Below, in pieces: positions 45,891 through 56,844 of a stretch of 64,000 bases of DNA; position 1 is the stretch's first letter; each line of letters starts with the position of its first letter. Under the pieces are notes generated by a model, which was given only the letters and a program-made list of their open reading frames with translations, searched no databases and was not told the origin of the DNA. The translations under genes and the position numbers were made by a program. This DNA is from Hoeflea sp. YIM 152468 (GTDB lineage Bacteria; Pseudomonadota; Alphaproteobacteria; Rhizobiales; Rhizobiaceae): positions 1-64,000 of the forward strand of contig NZ_JARGET010000025.1 of the NCBI RefSeq assembly GCF_029210485.1, written 5' to 3'.

Positions 45891-46327
45891 GATGCCGCCT
45901 CGCTCTCCGGATGCTGGTGATCGGTTGCGCATAGCGAATGGTCGCCCAGAACTTCAATGACCCGGCAATCGGCAATCCGACCGCCTGCACATTGCACGAC
46001 CATGCGCTCAAGTTCGCCTTTCAGCGCAGTCAGGCGCGCAAGGCGGCTTTCAACCTCGGCCAGCTGCGCCCTGGCGATGACATCGGCGGCTGCGCAGGAT
46101 TGATCGGGTCTGTCAGAGAGACTCAGAAGGTCTCGGATAGCGTCCAGCGGAAAACCGAGCTCCCGCGCATGGCGGATGAAGGCTAGCCGATCCAGTGCCG
46201 ACTGCCCATAGAGCCGCTGGTTCCCGGCACTGCGATCTGGCTCCGGCAGGAGCCCGATCTGCTCGTAGTAGCGGATCGTCGGAACCTTCACGCCGGCCGC
46301 TTCGCCCAATTTTCCGATGGTGAGCAT
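45887..46327 (-). CDS. MerR family heavy-metal regulator (ZntR/CadR/PbrR-like)
   Basis: 146 residues. The N-terminal winged helix is [20 protein letters not shown] (about 5-24), a long dimer helix follows, and metal-binding Cys lie in the places of ZntR/PbrR: Cys in DQSCAA (near 78), [10 protein letters not shown] (near 113 and 121) and a C-terminal CATDHQH. It should sense Zn, Cd or Pb. It diverges from the P-type ATPase gene with a 19-base-spaced promoter between them. Confidence 0.9.
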   Translation of the reverse strand: MLTIGKLGEAAGVKVPTIRYYEQIGLLPEPDRSAGNQRLYGQSALDRLAFIRHARELGFPLDAIRDLLSLSDRPDQSCAAADVIARAQLAEVESRLARLTALKGELERMVVQCAGGRIADCRVIEVLGDHSLCATDHQHPESEAAS

Positions 46328-46337
46328 CAGATTTCCT

Positions 46338-46368
46338 CTTGAAGCTATAGCTACTAGAGACCTTAGGT
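46338..46368 (+). promoter_or_regulatory. MerR-type promoter of the Zn/Cd/Pb ATPase
   Basis: -35 TTGAAG (46338-46343) and -10 TAGGTT (46363-46368) are separated by 19 bases, the over-long spacing typical of MerR-activated promoters. The spacer contains the near-dyad CTATAG-CTA-CTAGAG. The bound MerR protein would twist this promoter into an active shape when metal binds. Confidence 0.75.
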
Positions 46369-46419
46369 TCCCGACTCAGCAAATACAATGTTGCCCGCTG
46401 GGCGGGTTGGAAGGGCGTG

Positions 46420-48651
46420 ATGACGGCGAACGACAGTGCAACCTACGAATGGACGGTTTCCGGGATGGACTGTGCGTCGTGCGCCGGCAAGGTCCGGGGT
46501 GCGGTCGAACGCCTGCCTGGCGTGAGCGACGTCGATGTGGCGCTAATGACCGAGCGGCTTCGGCTGACTCTGGATGAAGGGCAGACCCCTCGCAACCAGA
46601 TCGAAGCAATCGTCAAGCGGCTCGGCTACGGGATCGCGGCGAAAGGATCGAGCCCCGATCGGAAAGGCTTCGTGCTGCCGGACGATGAGCAAGCGTCCCG
46701 TGCGGACGGCTCGCGAGATGCCGCAGGACTCGAGCCCAACGCTGGATCGACAGGGCCCGAGAGCGGTCCCGGACCCGGTTCGCGTTGGTATCAGACCGCG
46801 AAGGGCAGACTGGTGATCGGCACCGGTCTCCTCCTCGCGGCGGCATGGGCCGTGAAACTGCTCGCCTCCCAGGATGTGGCAACGTGGGCATTCATCCTCG
46901 CGACGCTCATTGGTGTCGCCCCTATCGCACGCCGCGCCGTCGCGTCCGCCAGAGCGGGGATGCCGTTCACGATCGAGATGCTGATGACAATCGCCGCCAG
47001 CGGCGCGCTCGTCATCGACGCCGCCGAGGAAGCGGCGCTCGTCGTCTTCCTCTTCGCCGTCGGGGAGGTTCTCGAAGGTGTTGCGGCGAACAAGGCCCGC
47101 GACGGGATCCGGGCGCTCGCTCGTCTGGTACCGAAGACCGCGATCCTGGAGATCGGCGGCCGGACTCGGGTGATACCAGCCGACCAGCTGCAGGTGGACC
47201 AGATCGTTCTGGTGCGCCCGGGAGACCGGGTCCCGGCAGATGGCGAAGTTATCGAGGGCACCTCGGGCGTCGATGAGAGCGCCGTCACGGGCGAGAGTGT
47301 GCCGAAGCTGAAGGAACCCGGTGCCTCCGTCTTTGCCGGCTCCATCAATTCCGAGGCGGCGCTGCGTGTTCGGGTCACCAAGTCGGCCGAGGACAACACC
47401 ATTGCCCGTATCATCCGGCTGGTCGAGGAAGCGGAAAGCGCCCGGGCCCCGACCGAGCGCTTCATCGACCGTTTCAGCCGCATCTACATGCCGGCCGTCG
47501 TCGGAGTTGCGGTGCTGGTGGCCATCGTCCCGCCCCTCGCGTTCGGGCAAGGCTGGGATACGTGGATCTACCGGGCGCTCGCGCTTCTCCTGATCGGATG
47601 CCCCTGCGCGCTGGTGATCTCGGTACCGGCTTCCATCGCCTCTGCGCTTTCTTCAGGCGCGCGTCGCGGGCTGCTGATGAAAGGAGGCGCCGTGATCGAG
47701 GCCGCGGCGGCCACCACGCATGTCGCATTCGACAAGACCGGAACCCTGACCCACGGACGGCCGCGCGTCACGGACGTGGTGCCGATCTCGGGATCGGAGA
47801 CAGAGGTGCTGGCGCTGGCTGCCGCCGTCGAAGCGGGGTCGAGCCATCCTCTGGCGGAGGCGATCCTGTCCCGCGCGGAAGCTGCGGGAGCGCCGTTCCT
47901 GGCCGCGACCGCCGCCAAAGCGCTTCCGGGCAAAGGGGCCGAAGCAGTCGTTGAGGGTGAAACCGCCTGGGTGGGCTCTCCACGGTTCGCCGGGGAGCGC
48001 GGTGTGTTGGACGACCACGCGCTCCGGGCGGTGGTCGGCATGGAAGATGAAGGCAAGACAGTCGTCGCGGTCTTCCGCCGGAGCCAGTTGGTCGGACTCG
48101 TAGCGCTCCGGGACGAACCCCGAGAGGATGCCGCCCGCGCGGTGCAGCAACTCAAGGCGCTTGGCATCGCGTCTGTGATGCTGACCGGCGACAACCGGCG
48201 CACGGCAGCAGCCATTTCCGCTGGGCTGGGCATTGACCATCGCGCCGAATTGATGCCCGAAGGCAAGGTCGCCGCGATCCGTGAGATGACCGCCAGAGAC
48301 CGCGTGATGATGGTGGGCGACGGCATCAACGATGCCCCTGCGCTCGCCACCGCCCACATCGGAGTTGCCATGGGCTCCGGAACGGACGTCGCGCTTGAAA
48401 CCGCCGACGCCGCGATCCTGCGCAATCGCGTGACCGATGTGGCCGGCAAGATTCGCCTTGCTCGCGCAGCCATGGCGAACATCAGGCAAAATGTGGCGAT
48501 CGCGCTCGGCCTTAAGGCGGTGTTTCTGGTGACGACGATCCTCGGCATTACCGGGCTGTGGATCGCGATCCTTGCAGATACCGGCGCGACGGTGCTCGTC
48601 ACACTGAACGCGCTGCGGCTTCTTGCGTTTGATCCGGAACGTGAGGCCTGA
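46420..48651 (+). CDS. zntA: Heavy-metal translocating P-type ATPase (Zn/Cd/Pb)
   Basis: 743 residues. The N-terminal HMA domain has MDCASCAGKV (near 17) as its metal site, membrane helices follow, and the transmembrane metal motif CPCALVISVPA marks the Zn/Cd/Pb class (CPC followed by Ser rather than the copper CPCALGLA). The phosphorylation site is DKTGTLTHGRP, the His-Pro motif HPLAEAIL, and the hinge [16 protein letters not shown] precedes ATG 46420 (a GTG at 46417 is the alternative). It pumps divalent soft metals out of the cytoplasm, under control of the divergent MerR protein. Confidence 0.93.
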   Translation: MTANDSATYEWTVSGMDCASCAGKVRGAVERLPGVSDVDVALMTERLRLTLDEGQTPRNQIEAIVKRLGYGIAAKGSSPDRKGFVLPDDEQASRADGSRDAAGLEPNAGSTGPESGPGPGSRWYQTAKGRLVIGTGLLLAAAWAVKLLASQDVATWAFILATLIGVAPIARRAVASARAGMPFTIEMLMTIAASGALVIDAAEEAALVVFLFAVGEVLEGVAANKARDGIRALARLVPKTAILEIGGRTRVIPADQLQVDQIVLVRPGDRVPADGEVIEGTSGVDESAVTGESVPKLKEPGASVFAGSINSEAALRVRVTKSAEDNTIARIIRLVEEAESARAPTERFIDRFSRIYMPAVVGVAVLVAIVPPLAFGQGWDTWIYRALALLLIGCPCALVISVPASIASALSSGARRGLLMKGGAVIEAAAATTHVAFDKTGTLTHGRPRVTDVVPISGSETEVLALAAAVEAGSSHPLAEAILSRAEAAGAPFLAATAAKALPGKGAEAVVEGETAWVGSPRFAGERGVLDDHALRAVVGMEDEGKTVVAVFRRSQLVGLVALRDEPREDAARAVQQLKALGIASVMLTGDNRRTAAAISAGLGIDHRAELMPEGKVAAIREMTARDRVMMVGDGINDAPALATAHIGVAMGSGTDVALETADAAILRNRVTDVAGKIRLARAAMANIRQNVAIALGLKAVFLVTTILGITGLWIAILADTGATVLVTLNALRLLAFDPEREA

Positions 48652-48750
48652 GATCAGATCATCGGCAGGGCGATGGTTCCGCTGCCATGCCGCAGGGCCG
48701 AGCGCTGAGAACATAAACCTCGGGGTACTGTTCCGCCGCGAGTGCTCAAC

Positions 48751-49177
48751 ATGCTGCAACTGGAATCGGGCTTCTGCTCGGTTTCGCGCTGGTGGCCGCC
48801 ATCTGGTCGCGCACCACTACGGGGCTATTGGCCGTCCGGGGCGTGAAGCCGAACTCGAAAGAGAGACCGCAGGCGGCGATCATGGTGGCGTTCGTCGGGC
48901 TGCTCGCGCTCCACACGATTGAAATCCTGGCTTTCGCCGCAGTCTACAGGGCGCTGCAGGGCTGGGGCGTGGGAGGCTTCGACGGCAGCTACGACCCATG
49001 CTGGAGCGGCCTGATCTACTTCTCCGGCGTCAACTTCGCCACGCTCGGGTACACGCAGATCGAGGCAACCGGGCCGATACGGATGGTCAACATGATGCAG
49101 TCGCTCGGCGGCTTCATGGTGCTGACCTGGTCGGCGACGTTCCTCTAACTCGGTCTGCGAACTGGCCTGGCGCGAGT
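48751..49177 (+). pseudogene. Ion channel (potassium-channel-like) gene with two frameshifts
   Basis: A frame reading GIGLLLGFALVAAIWSRTT, a membrane helix, then the pore region IYFSGVNFATLGYTQIEATG (an Ion_trans_2-like filter TLGY) and MVLTWSATFL ends at a TAA at 49146. Two single-base shifts would join it up. Upstream, ATG CTG CAA CTG at 48751 enters the frame after one shift. At the end, removing one A gives FLYSVCELAWRE before TAG at 49175-49177. Either the gene has decayed or the assembly has errors. The longest intact piece is 48792-49148. Confidence 0.55.
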
Positions 49178-49201
49178 AGCAGCCGACGACCATGGGGAAT
49201 G

Positions 49202-49663
49202 TCAGTTTGCCTCCGACACCCTCTCTTGGTATCGGCGCTCGCGCTCTGGCCATGTGCTCTTGATGTAGTCGAGAACGGCGCGGATGTCCGCGTCGCTCAG
49301 CACGTCTGCGAAGCCGGGCATGTCGCTCTCGTATCCGCCGCCGACCACGGCGGCGGTGCCTTCCCTAACGATGCGGAACAGGACATCGTCAGGATGGTGC
49401 CAGGTGTGGCCGCTGGCGTCGTGGGGTGGCGCCGGCAACCGGCCGGACGGAAGCGGCGAGCGCCAGCCCGGCTGGCCCTCCAGTTCCGCGCCGTGGCAGG
49501 CGGCGCACTGATCCGCATAGATCTGGCGTCCTTGCGCGATGATGTCCGCCGACGCCACGGCGGTGGATGCGGTACCGGCATAACGCCAGCCAGCAAAGAC
49601 CGCGAGGATCACACCTCCGACGACCAGACCGATCACGACAGTATTTCGGAGAGCTTTTTTCAA
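49202..49663 (-). CDS. Membrane-anchored class I cytochrome c
   Basis: 153 residues. An N-terminal helix (VVIGLVVGGVILAVFAGWRY) acts as signal or anchor, the haem site is CAACH (about residue 53), and the axial Met is in SDMPGFADVLSDADI. A soluble electron carrier of the periplasm. The start is a TTG at 49663, which places the anchor helix just behind it; no strong ribosome site is seen. In copper resistance islands such cytochromes accompany multicopper oxidases and may take their electrons, which is inference. Confidence 0.85.
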   Translation of the reverse strand: MKKALRNTVVIGLVVGGVILAVFAGWRYAGTASTAVASADIIAQGRQIYADQCAACHGAELEGQPGWRSPLPSGRLPAPPHDASGHTWHHPDDVLFRIVREGTAAVVGGGYESDMPGFADVLSDADIRAVLDYIKSTWPERERRYQERVSEAN

Positions 49664-49744
49664 GACGTCTATCGCCGATCACTGCGGAATAACATTCGCG
49701 TTTGGTCGAGACCACGTTGTGCCAGCGGCGAGGCGCCTGCGACA

Positions 49745-50143
49745 ATGGACATTCTCGTGAGCAATGCCTATCTTTGCAGCATGCTCGAACGTGTCGTCAC
49801 CATGCTTGCCATACTCGCGATCACCGTGGTGACGACGGTGACCTCCGCGCATGCGACACGCATGAGCATGAATTCCGGTGTGGATCACGCGATGCATGTC
49901 GCCGACATGATGCACTCTCCGGTCATTTCGGGCTTCGACTGTGACGCTGGAGAGCACTGTGGATCGGCCGATGCCGAGATGTGCGAGTTCGTATGCGCAG
50001 GCCTCTCTGCCTTCCTGACGTCGGCAGGCGAGGAAGCCGGGCACGCCTACGGCGCCGCCAGTCATGACGTCCCGTCCGCGGCAATCCACGTCAGCCGTGC
50101 GCCGGGACTGAACGAACGACCTCCCAAGCTCCGTCTCCTCTGA
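49745..50143 (+). CDS. Small exported Met/His/Cys-containing protein of the copper cluster
   Basis: 132 residues. A hydrophobic signal (VVTMLAILAITVVTTVTSAHA) is followed by a short mature part with Met/His clusters (DHAMHVADMMHSP) and four Cys (DCDAGEHC, MCEFVC), all potential copper ligands. No known domain recognised. The start could also be the ATG at 49781. It immediately precedes the multicopper oxidase gene, so a periplasmic copper-binding role is plausible but unproven. Confidence 0.6.
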   Translation: MDILVSNAYLCSMLERVVTMLAILAITVVTTVTSAHATRMSMNSGVDHAMHVADMMHSPVISGFDCDAGEHCGSADAEMCEFVCAGLSAFLTSAGEEAGHAYGAASHDVPSAAIHVSRAPGLNERPPKLRLL

Positions 50144-50215
50144 GCGCGCCCGGGCAGACGCCCGAGGCGCCCCATCGGTATTGATGAACGGGACGGAAGT
50201 CCCGAGGAGACGACC

Positions 50216-51769
50216 ATGAACATGCTTTCTCGACGCGGCTTTCTTGCCGCAAGTGCGGCCGCCATTGGCGCTGCACACTTGCCCCGCATCGCCTTCGCGC
50301 AAGGGGTGGCGCCGATCAGCCTCTCCGCTGCGACGCGCACGCTCGACATCGACGGTCGCGCTGCCACGGTCTTCGGGCTTGCCGGCCCCGGCGGTCAGGG
50401 ACTGATCCTCGACCCCGGCCAGAGGTTCCGGGTCGATCTGACCAACGACCTGGACGTCGGTACCATCATCCACTGGCACGGACAGATCCCGCCCAACGCG
50501 CAGGACGGTGTGCCGGACATGCCGATGCCCCTCCTCGCACCGGGTGAAACCCGATCCTACGACTTCGAGGCACGGCCCGGCACGCACTGGATGCACAGCC
50601 ATGTGCCCACCCAGGAGATGCAGCTGCTCGCCGCGCCGCTGATCGTGCGCTCGGCCGAGGACGTTGCTGCCGACCGGCAAGACGTCGTGATGTTCCTTCA
50701 TGACTTCTCCTTCAAGGCCCCCGAGGAGGTTCTGGCCGAGATCGGCGCAGGTCATGGCGGCGGGCACGGCGCGGGCCATGGTGCCGGTGCATTGCCCGAT
50801 CAGGGCGCTCCCATGGGAGGCATGGGGGCGATGCAGGGCATGGATCACGGGGCCATGGGCCATGGCGCCACGGGCGGCATGCCGATGGGCAACATGCCCC
50901 GAATGGGCGGGATGATGGGTATGGGCGGCCAGATGGGCGGCATGGCCATGGACCTGAACGACTATGACTGGGACGCCTATCTCGCCAATGACCGGACCCT
51001 GTCGGACCCGGAGGTGGTCCAGGTCGAGCGCGGTGGCCGTATCCGGCTTCGGGTCATCAACGCCGCTGCGGCGACGGTATTCTGGATCGAGACCGGCGGT
51101 GCCGAGGCGCGGCTGGTCGCGGTAGATGGGCACGCGGTCGAACCTCTCGCCGGCACGCGGTTCGGTCTGGCAATGGGCCAGCGTCTGGACATCGAGATCG
51201 ACCTGCCGCACGAAGGCGGCGCCTGGCCGATCCTCGCCCTGCGCGAAGGCGCGCGCGAGCGCACCGGCCTGATCCTCGCCACGCAGGGTGCCGAAGTGCG
51301 GCGTCTCGATGCAATGGCGGATGCCGAAGCGCCCGCGTTCGACACCGATCTGGCGCAGGAGGCGCGCCTCATCGCGCTGGACGCTCTGCCGGATCGACCC
51401 GTGGACCGCAGCCAGATGCTGATGCTGGGCGGTTCGATGCAGCCGTACGTCTGGACGATAAACGGGGCAGTCTGGGGCCAGCACCAGCCGATCACCGCAC
51501 GCAGCGGTGAGCGGGTCGTGCTGTCGTTCCACAACATGTCGATGATGGCGCACCCGATGCATCTGCACGGCCATGTGTTCCAGGTCGTCGGGCTGAACGG
51601 GCGTCGGGTCGCCGGTGCACTACGCGACACGGTTCACGTGCCACCGATGTCGATGGTCGATGTCGCCCTCGATGTCGGTGAGGCCGCCCGATGGATGCTG
51701 CATTGCCACCACATGCCGCACCTTACGACGGGGATGATGACCGAATTCGCGGTCACGGCGTCCGTCTGA
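50216..51769 (+). CDS. Multicopper oxidase, CopA/CueO-like
   Basis: 517 residues with a twin-arginine signal (SRRGFLAASAAAIG). The copper motifs are complete: HWHGQ (about 86), HWMHSHVPTQ (about 125), HPMHLHGHVFQ (about 446) and HCHHMPHLTTGMM (about 497), with the type-1 copper Met at the end. A Met/His/Gly-rich loop at about 180-245 probably binds Cu(I). The enzyme oxidises Cu(I) to less toxic Cu(II) in the periplasm. GAGGAG precedes the ATG. Confidence 0.92.
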   Translation: MNMLSRRGFLAASAAAIGAAHLPRIAFAQGVAPISLSAATRTLDIDGRAATVFGLAGPGGQGLILDPGQRFRVDLTNDLDVGTIIHWHGQIPPNAQDGVPDMPMPLLAPGETRSYDFEARPGTHWMHSHVPTQEMQLLAAPLIVRSAEDVAADRQDVVMFLHDFSFKAPEEVLAEIGAGHGGGHGAGHGAGALPDQGAPMGGMGAMQGMDHGAMGHGATGGMPMGNMPRMGGMMGMGGQMGGMAMDLNDYDWDAYLANDRTLSDPEVVQVERGGRIRLRVINAAAATVFWIETGGAEARLVAVDGHAVEPLAGTRFGLAMGQRLDIEIDLPHEGGAWPILALREGARERTGLILATQGAEVRRLDAMADAEAPAFDTDLAQEARLIALDALPDRPVDRSQMLMLGGSMQPYVWTINGAVWGQHQPITARSGERVVLSFHNMSMMAHPMHLHGHVFQVVGLNGRRVAGALRDTVHVPPMSMVDVALDVGEAARWMLHCHHMPHLTTGMMTEFAVTASV

Positions 51770-51889
51770 TCCCAGCGGGTCGTCCGGACATGGCGCCCCG
51801 CCCGGCACCGATCCTGGTCTGTCCTGCCCCATGTTGTCGTGAGGGCCGGCCAAAAGACGCACCCTGCGGGTAAAAATCAGGAGGATGAG

Positions 51890-52018
51890 ATGATGAACTG
51901 GAACGACATGGGCCCCGGAATGGGTTTCGGAATGGGGTTTGGCTGGCTCTTCGGCCTGCTGATCCTCGTGCTGCTGGTTTTGGCCATAGCAGCGCTGATC
52001 AAGTATCTTCGGAAATAG
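51890..52018 (+). CDS. Small membrane protein (42 aa)
   Basis: MMNWNDMGPGMGFGMGFGWL is followed by a hydrophobic helix (FGLLILVLLVLAIAALI) and a KYLRK tail. AGGAGG stands five bases before the ATG. Met/Gly-rich N-terminus plus one helix is a recurring type beside copper genes. Between the multicopper oxidase and DUF302 genes. Its function is unknown. Confidence 0.7.
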   Translation: MMNWNDMGPGMGFGMGFGWLFGLLILVLLVLAIAALIKYLRK

Positions 52019-52034
52019 AAAAAAGGAGTTGGCA

Positions 52035-52421
52035 ATGACCTACACGATCAATCGAATGTTCCCCGACGCCGGTATCGACGACGTCGACGCTCGCGCGCGG
52101 AAGGCCCTCACCGACCACGGCTTCGGCATCCTGACCGAGATCGACGTCAAGGCGACGATGAAGAAGAAGCTAGATGTCGAGATGCCCGCCTACCGCATCC
52201 TCGGCGCCTGCAACCCCAAGATGGCGCATCAGGCCATCGGGATCGAACCGCGCGTCGGTGCGATGCTGCCATGCAACGTCATCCTGCGCGAGGTCGACGG
52301 TGGCGTGGAAGTCAGCGCCATCGATCCTGTGGCGTCGATGCAGGCGATTGAGAACGCCGAACTGACGGCCGTGGCGGGCGAGGTGCGCGACCTCCTGGCG
52401 AAGGCCGTCGCGGCGGTCTGA
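52035..52421 (+). CDS. DUF302 domain protein
   Basis: 128 residues spanning a DUF302 domain: the ALTDHGFGILTEIDVKATMK region near 25, YRILGACNPKMAHQAIG near 56 and the MLPCNVILREVDGGVEVSAI strand pair near 76. The family is found in many bacteria, often in metal or sulfide islands; the role is unknown. The start ATG at 52035 follows AAGGAG at 52022-52027. The next gene begins one base after its stop. Confidence 0.88.
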   Translation: MTYTINRMFPDAGIDDVDARARKALTDHGFGILTEIDVKATMKKKLDVEMPAYRILGACNPKMAHQAIGIEPRVGAMLPCNVILREVDGGVEVSAIDPVASMQAIENAELTAVAGEVRDLLAKAVAAV

Positions 52422-52422
52422 G

Positions 52423-53097
52423 ATGAGCCTGCGCGTCACCATTCTCGCGGGCCTTGCGATCCTCGGCATCGGACTGCTCGCTGTCTGGCAGTTCGCGCCT
52501 TCGGTGTTCGCCGAGGCGCGCAGCCTCCTGGAGCCCGAGCGTCTGGAAACGCTGGTGGCGCGTGCGGGTCTCTGGGGGCCGGTCCTGATCGTCACGCTTA
52601 TGACCATCGCGGTCGTGGCCAGCCCAATCCCGAGTGCACCCATCGCACTGGCGGCCGGAGCGGCCTACGGACATCTCTGGGGGACCGTGCAGGTCGTCAT
52701 CGGCGCCGAGCTCGGGGCGCTGATCGCCTTCGGTCTCGCACGGGTTCTGGGGCATGACGTCCTGCGGCGGGTGTTCGGGGACCGCGTCGATGCCGGGCTG
52801 CTCGGCTCGCAGAACGCGTTGACGGCGACGGTTCTTGCCAGCCGCCTGATGCCCTTCGTGTCCTTCGACATGATCAGCTACGCGGCCGGACTGAGCCGAT
52901 TGCACGCCTGGCGTTTCGCCTTGGCAACACTGGCGGGGATCATTCCGGCAAGCTTCCTGCTGGCCCATTTCGGCGGCGAGGCGGTGAGCGGAGATCTGGG
53001 CCGGGCGACATGGGCAGTACTTGGCCTCGGCCTCTTGACGGGCCTGCCACTGCTTTGGGTAGCCATGCGGCAAAAGCCTGAAAAGGGAAATCCATGA
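52423..53097 (+). CDS. TVP38/TMEM64 (DedA-like) family membrane protein
   Basis: 224 residues with six hydrophobic segments and the family core SPIPSAPIALAAGAAYGHLW followed by GAELGALIAFGLARVLGHDVL. The C-terminal half has the F-x-x-x-[D]-x-x-SYAAGLSR pattern. Members are inner-membrane lipid scramblase or transport-like proteins whose substrates are poorly defined. Coupled by a four-base overlap to the following APC permease. Confidence 0.88.
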   Translation: MSLRVTILAGLAILGIGLLAVWQFAPSVFAEARSLLEPERLETLVARAGLWGPVLIVTLMTIAVVASPIPSAPIALAAGAAYGHLWGTVQVVIGAELGALIAFGLARVLGHDVLRRVFGDRVDAGLLGSQNALTATVLASRLMPFVSFDMISYAAGLSRLHAWRFALATLAGIIPASFLLAHFGGEAVSGDLGRATWAVLGLGLLTGLPLLWVAMRQKPEKGNP

Positions 53098-54404
53098 CCG
53101 GAAGCGAGTACCAGAAGAACAGCATCACCCTTTCCGGTGCGGTAGCCATGGGCACCGGCGTGATGATCGGCGCGGGCATCTTCGCGCTGACCGGCCAGAT
53201 CGCCGAACTCGCCGGGCCTCTCTTCCCGCTCTCGTTCGTGGTCGGCGCCATCGTGACCGCCTTCAGCGCCTACACCTATATCAAGATGTCGAACGCATAC
53301 CCGTCTGCGGGCGGCATCGGGATGATCCTGAAGAAAGCCTACGGACCGACGACGGTCGCGGCGGGCGCAGCTCTCCTGATGGCGCTGTCGATGGTCATCA
53401 ACGAAAGCCTCGTCGCTCGCACCTTCGGAACCTACACCCTGCGAGCCTTCGGCGGCGATCCGGACAGCATTCTCGTGCCGGTCCTCGGCGTGGGGCTGAT
53501 CGTCTTCGCCTATCTCGTGAACGTCTCTGGCAACCGGTCGGTCGGGCTGCTGTCCATTATCATGGCCATTCTCAAGGTGGGCGGCATTGCGCTGTTCGGG
53601 GCGGCCGGTCTGTGGGCCAGCGGCATTTCGTTCGAAGCGTCGGGCGGAGATTTTCGTGCGGGTGGGTTCGTGGCGTCGGTCGCGCTGTCCATTCTCGCCT
53701 TCAAGGGGTTCACGACCATCACCAACAGCGGCGCCGAGGTGACCAATCCGCATCGGAACGTGGGCCGGGCCATAGTCCTGTCCATCGCCATCTGCGTCGT
53801 CGTCTACCTGCTGGTCGCATTCGCGGTCGGCTCCAGCCTGCCGCTCGATCGCATCGTGGCGGCGAAGGACTACGCGCTGGCTGAAGCGGCCCAACCAGCC
53901 CTCGGGCAAACCGGCTTCTACCTGACGGTGGCGCTTGCGCTGGTGGCAACTGCCTCGGGCCTGATCGCCAGCGTGTTTGCCGTCTCGCGGATGCTGGCGA
54001 TGCTGACGGACATGAAGATGATCCCGCACAGCCATTTCGGGATGCCAGGCACGATCAAGGACCACACACTCGTCTACACCGTCGTGATCGCAGGCTTCCT
54101 GACGGTCTTCTTCGACCTCAGCCGCATCGCCTCGCTCGGGGCCTTCTTCTATCTGGTGATGGACATGATCATCCATTTCGGCGTGTTCCGGCATCTGCGC
54201 GAAGAAATCGGCGCTCGGGGCTGGGTGTTGCTGACGGCAATCGCACTTGATGCCGTGGTGCTGGCCGCCTTCGCCGCGATGAAATGGCAGTCCGACCCCT
54301 TGATCGTCGTCCTGGGTGCGATCGGCATGGCGCTGGTGTTCCTGTTCGTCGGAATCTTCCTCGCACGGAATCCCGCCCTGGAAGGCGCTCACGACCACCA
54401 TTGA
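53094..54404 (+). CDS. APC superfamily amino acid permease
   Basis: 436 residues with twelve membrane helices. The first has the APC unwound-helix motif (AMGTGVMIGAGIFALTGQ, near 17-34), and FKGFTTITNSGAEVTNPHRN near 202 fits the family's helix-six region. It probably moves an amino acid or amine across the inner membrane. Its position between copper-resistance genes is unexplained. Confidence 0.88.
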   Translation: MTGSEYQKNSITLSGAVAMGTGVMIGAGIFALTGQIAELAGPLFPLSFVVGAIVTAFSAYTYIKMSNAYPSAGGIGMILKKAYGPTTVAAGAALLMALSMVINESLVARTFGTYTLRAFGGDPDSILVPVLGVGLIVFAYLVNVSGNRSVGLLSIIMAILKVGGIALFGAAGLWASGISFEASGGDFRAGGFVASVALSILAFKGFTTITNSGAEVTNPHRNVGRAIVLSIAICVVVYLLVAFAVGSSLPLDRIVAAKDYALAEAAQPALGQTGFYLTVALALVATASGLIASVFAVSRMLAMLTDMKMIPHSHFGMPGTIKDHTLVYTVVIAGFLTVFFDLSRIASLGAFFYLVMDMIIHFGVFRHLREEIGARGWVLLTAIALDAVVLAAFAAMKWQSDPLIVVLGAIGMALVFLFVGIFLARNPALEGAHDHH

Positions 54405-54411
54405 AAAGAGC

Positions 54412-54442
54412 TTGAGCTTCCAACGGCTGGAAGCGGCAAGCT
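54412..54442 (+). promoter_or_regulatory. CueR-type promoter of the copper ATPase
   Basis: -35-like TTGAGC (54412-54417) overlaps GCTTCCA-ACGGC-TGGAAGC (54416-54434), a perfect seven-base dyad of the CueR operator kind (CTTCC...GGAAG). A -10-like CAAGCT follows with 19-base spacing. It would give copper-induced transcription of the ATPase. No CueR gene is in the window. Confidence 0.6.
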
Positions 54443-54471
54443 GAAACAAGAGATCGAAAGGCTGGCAGACT

Positions 54472-56805
<2,334 letters not shown>

Positions 56806-56844
56806 TCTGCCAGCCCACACATCCAACCTCGAAAGGAACATCAG

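Noticed and set aside
49679-51574. 631-residue minus-strand frame over the multicopper oxidase
   Set aside because: It is antisense to a gene with all copper motifs; the His richness comes from complementing its Met and His codons.
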